From Oscheius tipulae (lineage: Eukaryota > Nematoda > Chromadorea > Rhabditida > Rhabditidae): a stretch of DNA of 64,000 nt. Below the pieces are notes generated by a model that saw only the letters and a program-made list of their open reading frames with translations, did no database searches and was not told the DNA's origin. Both the position numbers and the translations under genes were made by a program. Positions 33,290 through 47,336 of this stretch are shown here, in pieces (within the stretch, counting starts at the first letter, position 1; each line of letters opens with the position of its first letter). The stretch is from contig JASJZH010000004.1 of NCBI GenBank assembly GCA_037178975.1, positions 10,168,001-10,232,000 of the forward strand, in the 5' to 3' direction.

Positions 33290-34834
33290 ATGATCCAGTT
33301 CCTGTCAAATTCCAACACACAAATCAGCTCGTTTGTGGCGACGTCAACGAAGGAACTACAAAATCTTTAGAAACCAAATGATGCGCCTACAGCACTATTC
33401 TCTGCTCCTGGATCTTGCTTCTGTCAGCGGTGAGAGCCATACTGATGTGCTAGTGAAGTACGGTGAAAACATGGGCAAGACCGATAAGGATGAGCTGGAG
33501 AAGATCATCTATGGAATGAACCAGTTCCAGAAGGTGGATGTGGCTGTGAAAAAGGTGAAACTGCTCAAATGAGGAACAAAAAGAAAATTCTTGTAAGCAA
33601 GAATATAATTCTAGGCGAGGTCATTGGATTCTACCTCCAGGAGAGATAATCGCGTCATTGATGGTGACAAGTATGCCATCAGTGAAGTTGTGTATTATGT
33701 ACAAGCAACGGCGTGGTCTTGTACATCTTCATCACCCCAATTCTCTGACATAAAAGAAGGACACAGGCAGGAGGTAATAGACTGTAGTTTACTGTTACAA
33801 AATAGACGTACAGGGCAAAACTGAAGGGGCTGCTGCTGCTTGTGATTTCCTTATTTGCAACAATTTGGAAGAGGCATCAGATGGACCGGTGGCATTCAAA
33901 CATCCGTTCATGGAACTTTTAGGGTATGTTCTATGCTTCTATATCTCCCCCTATGTTTCTATATCTCTGTCTACGTGTCTGGCTGCAAGCGACAATTTCT
34001 ATTTATGCTTTTGTATTTTCCCACCACATGCATACTGATCAAAATAGTCTTCCAGACTTCTCAAAAAACTTCAAGATTCTGCTGATTCAAACGACTACCT
34101 CAAAATGCTCCAACTAAACCTGGAATCTGTTCAATCAATGCAATCTCTGCGTCATGTAACACTGATTCTCTTGGAATGCGCATATTTCTTCACAGTTCGT
34201 TGTTCTCGCAGTCATCTTTTCGTTCCATGAAGCCTCCAAGAACTTTTTCACGATTATGTCTGGTTCTCTTCGATTGGAGTACATCAAAGACCTACACAGA
34301 GCGTTGGTTGAGCTACAAGATCAGGATTTGCGGCTACGTGTCTGCAGCGAATTTACGGAAGTTGATGAAGCGTCTGTAGAGACTACAGATGATAGATGAT
34401 TGCCATTTTTGCCCGAAACATGTAAGCTAGAAGTCAGCAAGAATTGCTGTAAACTGTGACTACTTATCTGTCTAATAACACTTCCCTTCCAGGAGCACTA
34501 CGACTTGATTCGTCGTCTTCCAATCAAGCAGCTGAAAGAGCGCCGACTAAGACTGGACAAAGTTCCCCAAAACCTGCGCTATGTCCTCGTCCGGGTGACC
34601 ATTGGAGCCAAATGCTACCAGGCAAGACTGGTATTTTGAAATACTTACAAGGAACACTAGGCCGTCTTCAATCCGGAGGAGACAGTCGCAAGAGTTTTGA
34701 CTCAAATCCAAGGAAGTCTAGGAGTGGTGGCTACGGCTCTCCGAGAGCAGAATTCGAAAGAGAACTTGCCAGCAAGTAAGAAGCTGGGTGATTATCCTTA
34801 CGTTGTACACTTTCTCGTCGCACAATCATAACTG
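33290..34834 (+). CDS. Unknown multi-exon protein with helical repeats
   Basis: Partial model: exon 33290-33331, intron with GTTTG...TTTAG, then a piece with MMRLQHYSLLLDLASVSG and KTDKDELEKIIYGMNQF. Further pieces: DGDKYAISEVVYYVQ (about 33660), EGAAAACDFLICNN (33810-33920), KLLKKLQDSADSNDYLKML (34054-34155), FVVLAVIFSFHEASKNFF (from 34197), then EHYDLIRRLPIKQLKERRL (34493-34620). After a GC-AG intron comes AVFNPEETVARVLTQIQ, ending GDYPYVVHFLVAQS and TAA 34832-34834. Joins in the middle (33.55-33.80 kb) are unsure. The sequence is alpha-helical and intracellular in character. Its 3' exons are duplicated at 23.3-23.6 kb. No family recognised. Confidence 0.55.
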
Positions 34835-35238
34835 TTTTAATGTTTTTAAAAAGTCAAGAAACGAGAAAAGCATATAATGTCACCTTTGTGGAAAACTTTC
34901 ATGTCGGGATCTCAAGGCGAGGAACAAATACAATTGAACTGTTTCAGTAGCAGACATTAGTGAATCGTAAATCGGAAAGAAAAAAAAAATCAACATATTT
35001 ATTCATTTTTCTTGGATAAATCCCTCACGGTCCTTCAGAACAAGGACATGTTTATTTACAGCAACGATTATTATAAGGGTCGAATAGACTCTGTAGACTT
35101 TGATAATGTTAAAGAATGGAAATGAGGAGAATGGGGAGAGAGAGGGCGCTCAGCCGTAGTCAAGAGATCACAGAGAGTAAAAATATGAATTTAGGGAGTT
35201 GTGGGAAAGAGTTGAGAGGGGAGATCGTCTTCACGGTT

Positions 35239-38200
35239 TCAATCTTTGGTCGGAGTCGGGTTCGGGGTGCTCGTCGGAGCCGTGATGGTCGGGAGACGAA
35301 CCATGCCGTCTCCGAGCACTGAATGGAGCTGGATCTCCAGTCCACGGGCCTGCTGCAGGAATTTGATGAAGAGCGGATCCTCGGGTCCCTTCATGGATTG
35401 CGGAGGGCTGGCTTTCGGGACCTGGGTGGGAGCTGTTGGTGGACAGACAGCTGGGATCTGGAAAGGACTCCTGGCAGCTGGAGTCGTGGATGAGGACGGA
35501 ATCATGGTCAGCGGAGAACTGGTGGGAATGAGCTGTGGGGAGGGACGAGGATGCATTCGGGGAATTGCACCGACCATCTGGAACTCTTTGTATACAGAAC
35601 AAGAAGGTGTGACTACCTGAGGAGTGATAGTAGCTGGTCCGATAGTCTGTCGCCTTCCAGACATCTGTGGAATCATCTGCTGAGCGGTAACAGGAACCTG
35701 TTGAGCTTGCTGCTGTGCTTGAGCTTGTGCCTGAGCCATTAGCTGGGCTTGCTGGGCCTGAAATACGTGTTTGTTTAAGTCTTGAACCAGCCACGGTGTC
35801 TGTAGTTCAGTCTACATGAAACAACTTGGGAAGTCAGTTTCCATAATACCTAAGCACCGATCGAGCACGGTTTAAGGATGACAGTTTGAAAAGGACAAGC
35901 TGGATGCAGCAAAAACTGCTATAGGATGTTAAGAAAAAGAAGAGTAGTCACACTACGCTATATGGGAACGTGCCTGATCAAGAAAACAGTGTAAGCGCTT
36001 TCAAGAAACGGTCACATCGGATAGTCAAAAGTTCTTTAACTGAAACACTAATCATCCTTCTAAGCCATTTGGATAGCAGTTTACAAATGTTGCTAAGGAA
36101 TGATGAAAATGAACTGGCTTTCTTTCTAATGATATCCCTTCTATTTAAAGCATAGTCCGTCGTGTACAATGTCGATTTTCCGGATAACAAATTCCCAGGC
36201 TAGCTCGAAAATTTTGAACAGAAACAGATGAACAAGGTCAGGCATCGAATGACCTACTTTTAAAATTTTGAGGATAAATTAGCCTAGCAGGAACATGTGC
36301 TGTTGGTTTGTAGATACTCAAACATTCAGGTTCTCACCTGCAAGACCTGAGGATTCATCTTCAACAGAGCAGCATACTGTTCAGCCTGCCTCGGGTCGAT
36401 CATCTGCGGCATTCCGGCTCTCACCTGCTGAAACTCCTTGCTTCAAAATCACTGTCTGAGCCTCTTACCTGTCCCTGAAGCATCTGAGCAGGAATTCCCG
36501 GGATGGTAGGCAAGGTCCCACCCTGCATGGCAGCTCTCTGTTGAAGCATCTGTTGAAGCTGGAGATGCTGTTGCTGTTGCAGCTGGTGCTGCTGTTGTTG
36601 CATGTGCTGTTGCTGGGCCTGGAGCTGCTGCTGCTGCATGTGTTGCTGCTGTTCCTTCTGGAGCTTCTCCAACTGGGCCAGCTGGTTCTGGATGCTGATC
36701 TGTTGGGGAACACCGTTGAGAGCAGAGGTAACTGGGGTCATGACGAAGCTGGGAGGGATTTGTCCTCGAGCTAAGGCTAAAAATGACTGGATTAGAAGAG
36801 ACAGTGACAGAAACAGAGAGACCATGGCACAGAGAGACAGAGAGACAGAACGACAGAGACAGACTTCTCTCAAGTTTCTTTTTGATCCCGTGGTCTAAAA
36901 GCTATGACCAGTAGGTTATCCATACACTAGTCCTAGACAAATATTGGTCATGATAAGACTTTAACCGACTGTGTAAACATACTACTTTAGGAAGGTAAAC
37001 ACCTTTTGACTACCTACCTTGCTGAAGAGCAGCTTGCTGCTGTAAAAGCTGCTGCTGGGCCAGATTGCTCTGCATCTGGGCCACAGAGACGGGAGGGAAC
37101 TGGCCCCCAGCCGGGACAGATCTCTTTGCAGCAGGTTCCTGAAACATTCCTGACTCTTTCTGCTCCAAATTTCCGTAAACGTATGGCTCGCTCTATCAGA
37201 ACCCTGGGTCCCGGGTGATATATTTGGTGCTGATAGGGAGCTGAGCGGCGAAATCCGCGTGATAGGCCGTTATCAGTAGATTGTTTGAGTGTTCGGGACC
37301 GCGACGATAAGAGCCGTAAAAATGCAGGCGATAAGTTTGCAAACGACATTTAGCCGACACAATATGAATGGGACCAGCTGTGGTTATGGTTTACGGAAAA
37401 AGAGAGGGAGATGAATGGGTCATCTTTGAACTTTTGGGGGTAAGGAATGCTAGGAAGTTCGTTCTAACTCAGTTTCACCGTCTGTCTACCATGCTCACTG
37501 CTAATCGGATAGGTCCCAGTGCTTCCAAACTATCCCTCTTACCTACTTGAGATTGCCAGAGAGTCCGGAAGACACCGTGACCCCGAACTCCGAACATATG
37601 GTAGAAGAGAGTCTGTCAATCTTGTTCCGGTTTCTTCCGGTATGAGTCAAATAGTTCCAGAAGCCTAATATTCTGTCTATCGAGGTATCTTTTCTGATTA
37701 TCGTGGTATACTCCGAATCTGATCGAATGTTTTCCCTACCGCTGAAAGAGAATTTTCCCATGTCCCTTCACCGAATCCTTATGGTTCCACTTTCTCTGTT
37801 GCACCAGGTACAGCTCTCTATTCGTTTTGAAACATGCACCTTAATGCTTAAGGACTCTCATTCCCTAACTTTCCCTCAAAAATCCCTAGAGAACAGTTCG
37901 CTACTGGGATAATAAGAGTAATCTGTCATTGTCCTGTCACACCGTATCTTTAGGTTTAGCTCATCCCCTACTACCTGTCTCCTATCCCTGGGAACCAGTT
38001 GTAGTCAAGAATCAGTTATATAAATGGTTGTTAGCTTATTGTCTTGTCTATCGGAATTCCTATGAATTCATTTGTCCTCTCACTTGCTGTTCCAATTTTT
38101 TTTCTTGAAAAGTGAGCTGAGAGTATGAGTCTATAGCGAACTGGGTGGGGTTTACATTCTCTGACACGCTTCCCAAACTTTTCAAAAACCCACCATCTGT

Positions 38201-38311
38201 GGAAAAGCCTGCGGCAGCGACCGCTTCAAGTTCGACTCCTTCTCGACCAGCTCATTGAATGGAGCTGCGCTCTGCCACATCTTCCAGATGTCCTCGGCCA
38301 ACGATAGGTTC
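35239..38311 (-). CDS. Glutamine-rich nuclear-type protein, N-terminus not found
   Basis: Exons in order, all in phase: 38311-38194, 37138-37018, 36776-36469, 36427-36338, 35757-35617, 35577-35239 (TGA). The last intron is 39 nt and could be read through. The visible N-terminal part (LAEDIWKMWQSAAPFNELVE, then KESNLKRSLPQAFPQM) is a folded-looking helix pair. Then come long Gln blocks (LEKLQKEQQQHMQQQQLQ, HQLQQQQHLQLQQMLQQ), Ala/Gln (AQAQAQAQQQAQQ), Pro/Thr/Ser-rich sequence and a short C-terminal helix (PLFIKFLQQARGLEIQLHS). Poly-Gln with Met/Pro is typical of Mediator- or coactivator-type subunits; a specific identity is not assigned. AATAAA-type signals on this strand lie at about 35000 and 35063. 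Upstream exons probably lie to the right of 38311. Confidence 0.75.
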
Positions 38312-40690
38312 CTGCAAAGCATTTTTCATCTTGTTGAAAAAGAAAATGTATAGAAATCAGAAAGAACTATAGAAAACTTACAACTCAAAAATACAAGCAG
38401 TCATTCTCTGTCCTTTCTAAATGGCCCATTAAGCACCCCGAGTGTCAACAACAATCCTATTTTTGGATGATTAACTCATCAAAATATGGGTAAAATTTGA
38501 AAAACTGGATCATTGTTGCAGAAGAACGTGGCCGGGTCGTTCTCTGTCGTCCGGGTCTCAAGTCAGAGAGATAAAGGAACAGATAGAGGTCGGTAAGAGG
38601 TGCTTTGAGGCTTTCGGAAGTTTAAGAGTTGGATGATCGAGGTTTTACGAGTGAGAACATTGGAGAGTAACTGGAACAGGTACTGCTACTTATTGACGGA
38701 AGACGATGCTTTGGAAAAGAGCAGATGGGAAAGGAAGAACAAAGCTGGCACCTCTTGGAAAAGGTTTAACTAGATGTGTTTTCCTGGAAAACCGAGTAGT
38801 TTTTGAAGAGATGATGGAAAAGATGATTTTGGGTAGAAGACTTATAATCTTTTCTTCACGTAGGCTACGATCGGTCGGGAGCGTGTAAACAGTACTTTCT
38901 CCAAAAGACTCGACTATCAATAGGTTTAACTACAAGAACTTGGACATCTGAAAACTGGGTAGGAGCAGTCCAGACTCAAAGGAGATACTGTTCAATACTT
39001 GAAAGGATCAGAAATACAAGGATATTCGCAGGAGGTGAGACGCTAAACGTAGAAGTGCTTTGAGAGGTCAAATTGCTCGGGATGAGTTAAGATACTGGAG
39101 GATTGGTCGATAGGAATGAGAGAAGAGAGTCACTAGCTCCCTAGAACTGGATAACAAAATAGTTGGAACAGTTTGATCGGAAATTGAAGAGTTTTTTACA
39201 GGGGACAGGGACTTGACCGGTCTTTGAGCTGATTCCGATGGGTTATCAGTGATCAGAGCGGATTTTTCGCAGCCAGCAGTGCAAGGAGAGTTTCGAGAGT
39301 CTTACGAAAAGGCACGGGAAAGAACCTATTGGGTAGAGAGAGAGTGTAAAAGTCAAAAATTTCTCTACGGATCGTTATGTTCGTCAATATACAAAAGTCC
39401 ACTGACTGTTCTGAACTGTCTACCGAACTGTGAATGTATACTGTGAATAGCAACTGTTTACGGAGAGACTTTTTGGGAAAATTCCCATTTCGGAAACTCC
39501 ACGTGTTGTTTTCTCTCCCAGCCTCTAGAAAATCCCACAATGTTATAACAGGAAGGGGTTTGAGATTAAAAACTACTGACGTCAAGGTAGTGATAAGAGA
39601 TTCCGATGGTGGTGAAATGAGAGCCCCCTTCCAACTAGGTAGCTCTTTCGGAGCTGGCTGTTGTCACAGCCGTGCTTATCCAGCCGACAGTGTATGTGTT
39701 TCAAGGGGGGCTGGCGGCGGTCATTAAAAGCTCGGGAGGGCAATCGGGAGAGCTAAAGACGGACAGGCTGGGGCACCCACAAATGATAGACACTGATAAA
39801 GGTGGGGGTGAGGGGAGAGATGGGAGACGAGCCAAAACATGATGATTCAAAATGGGGGAATGACAACAGAGAGAGTGTCAAGAAGAACAAAGAGAAAGAG
39901 TCTGATAGAACTGATAGGGCTGTCTCTCTCTTTCCTTCTGTCTGTCTTTCTGTCTCTTTGTCTGTTTGTTCTGCTCTATTCCGAACTCTGCTATTTGTGG
40001 AAGTGAAATGGAACTACTGGAAAGAGTTCCCCCCTTTGTCCCCGTGATGACTGATCACGTCCTGAAACAATATAGACATGTTTTTCGCACTTGCAAAAAG
40101 GGTTTGAATAACTAAAATTTCACAACCTTGTTGTCTACTACTGTGAAAAAGAATTGATACAATGTGATTGGCTCGCATTGAAGTTTTTGGAAAAGCCGAC
40201 TAGCTATTCAGCGAATACCACAATTACATGCATTGTGATGATAGAGGGCCCTGTATCCGTGATCTATTGTATGAATTGATGACTAGGGGGCTCGTTTCTC
40301 GGAACTTATGTGAATAAGAGATCAGCCGTCTGGAACTGTAGTGACCGAGAGAGGCTTAGATGCAGAGAGGCACTGACTGAAAGATAGAGAGAGATAGAGA
40401 GAGACAGATAGACATTGACCAATGATACCCTGTTCTGCAGCCAATGAAACATCTACTTTTCCTACAAAGTGTCACTTTTGATGGGAACGTTTCACACACC
40501 TTGTGGTCTTGTTTACTTGGACTAATTCCCACAGAGCCTTCTGACCGAGTGGACTTTAGGAAGTGTAATTTGGGAACCTAGTTTGCAAATGTTTACCATG
40601 GAGGAGATCAGTGGGGACAAGAGATTGCATATGTTCACAACAAAATCCAGAACAAGTGAAATAAAAGAGGCAGGGAGACAAGAGAGACAG

Positions 40691-40868
40691 AGAGTTCGGG
40701 TGACTAAAAACGTAGTGTGTGCCAAACAGAATTGCCGTGAAAGCTGCCGACATTTATGAGCCTAAAAATACAGGCGAGCGACATTATTACGCTATTGTTA
40801 GTCGGCATCTGACATATAATAGGAGCAGCGGCGCCACATCACACCAGCCAGGAGTGCTTTTGTATGGA
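40691..40868. repeat. Recent dispersed repeat, copy 1
   Basis: Direct copy of 47167-47336. The central 88 nt (CATTTATGAGCCTAAAAATA ... GCAGCGGCGCCACA) are identical by eye, and the flanks differ by a few substitutions and small indels. Both copies begin after GACAGAG. Confidence 0.85.
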
Positions 40869-43800
40869 GCGTAAGAGTCAGTCGACGTGAATCAGCCTCT
40901 TCGACACAACGACGGTGTGTCGTAACAGAATGTAAAGTCTCCCTTGAATGATGTGGTTTGTTAAATAATAGCCTATATGTTTGGGCACAATATGGTGCCC
41001 GAAAAGGACAACATACTACTTCTGGCGGAGCATTACAATTCAGACAAAATAATTTGACTTTGGAAGAAATTAGGAGTGTGATTATTGAATTAGAGGAACT
41101 GGAAGAGACAGAGACAGAAATAAAGACAGAGCAAATCTGTGACGCTGTTTAGAATGGTCACAACGTGAGAGTAAGCCACAAAAATGTAAACAATAACTCA
41201 ATAAGGTAGCTGTCCCGCGAGAACTGTCTGGATGATCAGAGAGCTCTCAAAACAAGACTAGAGTCTTCTACAATCCATGGGTACACGCATTGCCTGTTCT
41301 TAGAAACACCACCACTCACACCTGCCCCTATTATGATGCAATAGCAAATCCCATCAACCTACAGCTGAAAAAAGAAGGAACATTCAGGGACGAATTAGCC
41401 GATTATCACGAACTATTCACTGAAATGATCACGGAATTTTGATAGGAGAACAGCTGGATGTTTGAGTGTTTTCAGTACAGATCTACTGCAGAGAGGACTC
41501 TGTCTCGCTGTCCACTGAACTTCTACAGATACCACATAGCATAGGACGACGGTACCGATGTCCCTAATTGAAAATTCAAAGTGAGAGACGGGAGTAGAGA
41601 TGACCAAAGGGTACGGAAAAAAACAAGTAGGGGAGTGGTCAATAAGACGAGAAGACCTTGTTTCACAGACCGACCGAAAGTACTGAACTGAAAATGGGGG
41701 AGGGGAGTTCAAGGACTAAAAACAACTCGAGTGTACCGTGAGAGATGACGCTTCTCCTGAGTCAGGTATGAGTCCGAGACTATGAGTCTCAGAAGTGATG
41801 AAACGTGGTGTAAGATCAGAAAATATACTCCTACTACTGACTCTTCAGGTTAGACAAGGTAAAATTCATTTCCAGACAACCGGAAATGTTCCGTAAGCTG
41901 TACTACAGACTCTCTCATATTAGGTATGCCCGAGAGTCATATTGACTACAGAATACGAGAGACAATGGAGAAACTATTAGACTATCATGTCAAATTGGAA
42001 ATGAAAGGAGATATATGGTGGGAGCCAGATGACCACTTAAACCGTGAGTGTCGAACAGACTGTATATTGGAAATGGTCCGACTGACTCAACCTTTTTTGC
42101 AATAGCTAGCAACATAGTAAATACAAATCAAAAGTCAGTTAATACGAAGAAACAGAGAGACAGAGAGACAGTCCTGAAATCCAGAAATAGAAAAGCAAAG
42201 TTCACTTTTTCGAAAGAGAACATGATCTGTATTCAGTTCTATGCAAGGATCTCCCGTAACAAATCAGCTCCTATTCTTCGGGCTTCAATAGAAAAAAGAT
42301 CTCGTCACAGTCCCTCTGTATACCTACAGCTCTCTCTCTCTTTGAATAGCTCCCCCTCACAGTCAGTACTGGAATTAGACATCTCTTTTCAGTGAAAAGG
42401 AATAGAAGAAGTGTGTATGGGAGCAATGAATGACTGCCTAATGATCCAGGAAGCCAAGATTGAATATGGCAGCTAATCAGGACTGTGACAAACACGCCAC
42501 TCAGGTACTGCATTTGTGTTTCAAAAGCACTAATTGCTTTCGGCTACAATTTTAATGCGATGTGCACACGCAATAAACAGAAGGAGAATAAGTGGGATGA
42601 TCTTTGGAGCTCTTCTGCAAAAGAGGGGGACGTTTGGTAAGGGAATACCTCTCAAGGGAAGAGTACTTGGATAGGGTTGAGAGACAGTCGCTTGGACAAG
42701 GAGTTTCAAATACTGTCAACTGACAGAGTCTTTGGAGAAGGCAGTAGTAAGTCACGGACTTAAAACACACAGAAAGACAGACAGTAGATAGACAAGAAAA
42801 GGGACAGTTGGTCAACAAAGACCAGAGACCACTCTTCCCAACAACAACATGGCCCTAAATCAACTGGACAGCTGGAATGTTCAATTTGACCAGTCATTTC
42901 TGCCGCTGGAGAGTGTCTAGTCCTGTTCTTTGAACTGAAGAACTGTAGAACCTTTGAGGATTTTTGCAGTCCACTACCAGTCAAACGCTACCCTTTACAT
43001 TTCAATGTAACAAAGGTGTAGGTGGCAAACAGTCCCTTTCACGTTATCCGACAAAAGTTCAGCGTTACCTATCTCAAACTACGTTTCCGTAAGGCTAGGA
43101 AGGTTAAAATCTTTCTGGCCCGTTAGGTCAAAACAATATCATTCAAAACCCGTTATCTTCGAGGGAAGGGGAAAATTGGAACATCACGAGGTAGCTCTCA
43201 CCGACTTCTTAGCTTCAATACACATTTAAAAACGCAACAAAGTAACACTGACCGGATGACCCTAGTTAAAACTGTTTCCCCTGGCACTTACATTCAAAGC
43301 CTTGTCTCTCGTAGAGAATGCCGACCAAAGGCTGCAGTCGCTCCACCACGAATGTCTTACAAGGAAGCTTGTTTTATTGTTTTTTTTAGATTTCATATTC
43401 TGTAATATGACTAACATAGCAGTGTAAACAAGGCAGCATTGAAATTGTAACGAGACAAATCTGATGTGATGATTGCGTGACCCATTGTACTAATCACCAG
43501 ACTACAATTATAGATCAGGTCCAAAATCTTGCACGAATGCGTATGCGTGGCTAATGGGAGCAACAAAAAATTACTCCCAATATTCTAAAGGGATTCCATA
43601 CTTTCTCAAGACGCCGCCCCGCTTTTTCTATGTTTAGACGAAGGAAACCCTTAAAATAGGGGAAGGAGGACGATTGATGAACCACAGTGATTAAGAGGCG
43701 GTGTCCTCTTGTTGATGCTCTTCTTAAAGGGCAGTTGAAAAATAATAGTCACCTAGGTAATATGGGAACAGAGAAACATCGCAATGACTGGCTTAGGTAA

Positions 43801-44432
43801 ATGCGCCGAAAGACTACTGTGACCGCTCTCTAAGAGGCTTAAATCTCTCATCTGCAAGTCAATTTTGACGGCGTAAGTTGGTCTAGACTTTAAGTCGGTG
43901 ATTTTTTGCTGCAAAGTTTATGAAGCTGTGGGGAAAAACAGGCGTTAGGTGATCACAGGGCGAGAACAAGAAGAGAGCGTCTAACACAGAAGTGACTGGA
44001 CTTTTTGGAACAAAACTTTTATAGAGACGGGCATGGCAACCCTTGCAGATCAGACGCTATCAGATGGAAACGATCAGGGTGAGATTGTGATCAAAATCTT
44101 GGGCAGTTTAGATTGGTTCGAACCCGGTACTGATGGTTCTCACAACGAACTGACCATGTCAAGCTGAACTGGCCTGGGCGGAATGACTAGGTCTAGGTTA
44201 GCTCTAGTCTAGCGGAGAACACAGTGCTACCTGAGAACGGGAGTCTAGGTTATTCAAAGACAAACGATTCTAGACAGACTAGACAGGGTCCAGACAAGAG
44301 ATACATAGTTCTTCGCTCGAAAATACTGGTCCTGCTCCTACTCATCAGATCCATTGGACTAGAGTCAAGAAGCTTTCATTTTGTTCAAGGACAAAAACCA
44401 AAAAACAACTAGCAAAGGCTGAAAAGACTGCG

Positions 44433-44804
44433 TCAAATCCAAGGAGCTTCCATGGAAACTGACCGAACCTCTGGAAAGATTGAGTCTTTTGTAGAAACCA
44501 CTAGGTTTCGAACATGTTGTATAGGAACAAAAGCTGAAATTTTTGAGATGAAGAAAAGAAGAAAGTTCCTGTCAGATGGAATGCCAGGAAAGACTGAAAC
44601 AATAGACCTACACTTTGCCACCTCAATATACAAATCTTCTATGTTGTCCATGTTGGTACAAAGGAACAACCACGTGATGATTACATACAGTTTTCTGTTC
44701 CCCTCATGAATAGTTATCGCCTGAATAGGCTCATTGTTACTGGTATTGCTGAATTTCTGTGCAACAAAAGATGACCAATAGATACCATTTTTAAAAATAA
44801 ACAC
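44433..44804 (-). CDS. Hypothetical ORF, 123 aa
   Basis: Longest open frame in the 38-54 kb interval: MFIFKNGIYWSSFVAQKF ... LYVIITWLFLCTNMDN ... SVSMEAPWI. Mixed composition with Leu/Val-rich strands, no domain recognised and no splice context. May be a chance ORF or an exon remnant. Confidence 0.2.
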   Translation of the reverse strand: MFIFKNGIYWSSFVAQKFSNTSNNEPIQAITIHEGNRKLYVIITWLFLCTNMDNIEDLYIEVAKCRSIVSVFPGIPSDRNFLLFFISKISAFVPIQHVRNLVVSTKDSIFPEVRSVSMEAPWI

Positions 44805-47166
44805 TGATTCGAATCAAAAATTTGGAAGACCTTGAGACAGAGTCCAATAAAGAGCTCAGACACGCGACCGTTGGCTTCAGCCCCTTTATGGCATTGGGCC
44901 CTTTGTCATACGGTAAAGTTTGCAGATATTCTCATGCCATTAACACGATTCCTCCCATTCAAAAGGCAATTTCACACAGAGCCATCAAGCAAGCCATTTT
45001 ATAGTACAGTCTCACGATTAAGTAGGCACTTGACCGTGTGCTCTCTATACGCCGCTAACAGTGGATTCTTTTGTTTAAAATGAATGGGAAAGAATAAAAC
45101 AGTTGATAGAAAGACAGAGAAGTACCACAATTCGTACTTACTGTGATGTAAGAGGCTGTGGAGCGGCGATAATGTTCGAAGCCATGTGAGGGCACCAAGC
45201 CAAATGAGGCAACCTGTAATTAATCCCTTTTATCCCCTTTTACATAAGCATATAAAAGAGAGAGGAAGACAGAGAGAGAAAAAAGAGAAGCACACATTGG
45301 TCTAGCAACTTGTTATTCGAAGATGGCTGACGTGAAAAGGGATGAAGATGAATATGCGAATCAGTTCTGGAGGATATAATCTTGGCTCTGGGATTATTGA
45401 AAAGGCGGGTAGAGACTAAAAAAGAGGTGATGTTGATCACAGACATGTTGTTATTAGAGGTACAGGGAAAGATCGGGAACTTTGGCTCTCTCCTAGTCTT
45501 TAAAGTAGAAGTGTTGGAAAACAGAGAGTGACAGGCACTAATGACCAAGCGACGCAGAACAACAAAAATTTAGAGGAACTGGTTTTTATATTGGGGAGAC
45601 TGTTAAACTCTGCCTATTTTTGAAGACAGAGAGCACTACTTTGTGGAAAGTCGAACTTCATGATTTGGATGCGTAAGTTGCGAAAAGTAGGATATGTCTC
45701 GCTGTCTCTGTTTCTTAGGGTCAGGTTTGTCATATTTAGTACTTTTTTCTGACAGAAGATCTTATTCTTCAGTATTGCAATGTTTTGCAAAGTTCTAGAG
45801 CATGTCAAACTCTACAAGTTTGCAGGACATCGCTAAGTAAGCTAACAAAAGTCGCTACGAAAAACGTACTAGAAGGAATGGGATCCTTGGAAGATAAGGC
45901 CACAAATGTCACAAACTGTTTTAGGAAGGCCTTCTTCAATTCCTACTAAAAACTTGTAGTGTTCCAAAGATAAATTGTTTTCCGTGAATTACAGCCGCCT
46001 GACTCATTTGTAAATCATAAGCGAGGACTTTTTGAAATTTCAATGACCAAAATAACAGAAACACAGTGACGGCCGTTGCTGTCCTAATAATATCACACGG
46101 GGTGACTATGTTCTATCTGATTATGCTGAAACAGAATCAGTGTGTGTCCCACGTCTGTATTGACAACAACATACGAGTACAATCAGTCTCAACGAACGAG
46201 CGATTATACCCTATGGAGAGAGAGAGACAAACTTCAAAGAACAATACAACGAATTAGAGAGAGGGAGGGGCGCCGATTTGGAGAGAAAAACAGGACTTGT
46301 CTAATATGAGAAGAGGTACCTGTGGGTGCGAATTAGGGGTGCCCCTCGTCCTTGACTCGTCCTATTAGGTTCCGTTTTGCACTTTCAATTAGTCGTCAGA
46401 AGACTGAATCGCGTAAAGAAAATTAGATGTTAAAAACAACACGACTTCTTTATGAAGCTAAAAAAGAGAGACGGGCTGTGTCAAATAACAGTCACGTACG
46501 GTCTGATTGAGCGTAATGACAGTCATAGGAATGAGTAAAATGTTATTCGTAGAGAGGTTCTGGGTTAAAGTGCTGGTCTCTGTCTCTGTATCTCTCTAGG
46601 CAACTGGAATCTCTGCATCTTGTCGAAATTTTACCAATAAACATCTCAAGCTGAATCAGTTGTTGGGAAACCCTGCTAAATTCCCCCCAATATAGCAAAT
46701 GATCAGTCTCATCCGGTTGGAGTCCCGTATACATAAAAGTAGAGCTTCCAACCACATCAGAAGCCTATAAATTGCTCATCCTCACGTAATATGCGTTAGT
46801 CGCTGACCTATTCCCGATTTGTGTTCGAGGAAGGAATGGCTTCCTGGTGGGTTTCTCTCAAAATGTTTCGGCCAGGCTTCACTACGGAACGTTTCCTTGT
46901 TCTCGTGGGGTGATTAATGGAAAATCGGACTATTGAAACGGCGGGAATTATTCAATAGCGGGCAATTGATACGCGTGAGGATGAAAACATTTTAATGAAG
47001 TAGTCATAACACTGTTGTGATCCAGGGTGGGAGCAAAGTCATGAGAATACGACTGTGAGAACAAGGTAGTTGTCGTGGGAGTAATCAGTTGACAACCATG
47101 GGAGAAAGTACTACTGATGAGAGAGAGAGTTAAGAAAGCAATCTGCAGAGAGACCCCCAAAAATCG

Positions 47167-47336
47167 ACAGAGTTTGGATGACTGAAAACGTAGTGCGTGC
47201 TAAAACAGAATTGCCGTGAAAAGCTGTCGACATTTATGAGCCTAAAAATACAGGCGAGCGACATTATTACGCTATTGTTAGTCGGCATCTGACATATAAT
47301 AGGAGCAGCGGCGCCACACCAGCCAGAAGTGTATGG
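47167..47336. repeat. Recent dispersed repeat, copy 2
   Basis: Same orientation as copy 1 at 40691-40868, 6.5 kb away. The upstream edge GACAGAG..T..G.TGACT and the downstream edge CACACCAGCCA.GAGTG...GTATGGAG are shared. No ORF or obvious terminal inverted repeat. Confidence 0.85.

Noticed and set aside
44060-44140. Possible tRNA (TTGGTTCGAACCC B-box-like string)
   Set aside because: No matching acceptor stem or A-box upstream; a single B-box-like word is expected by chance.
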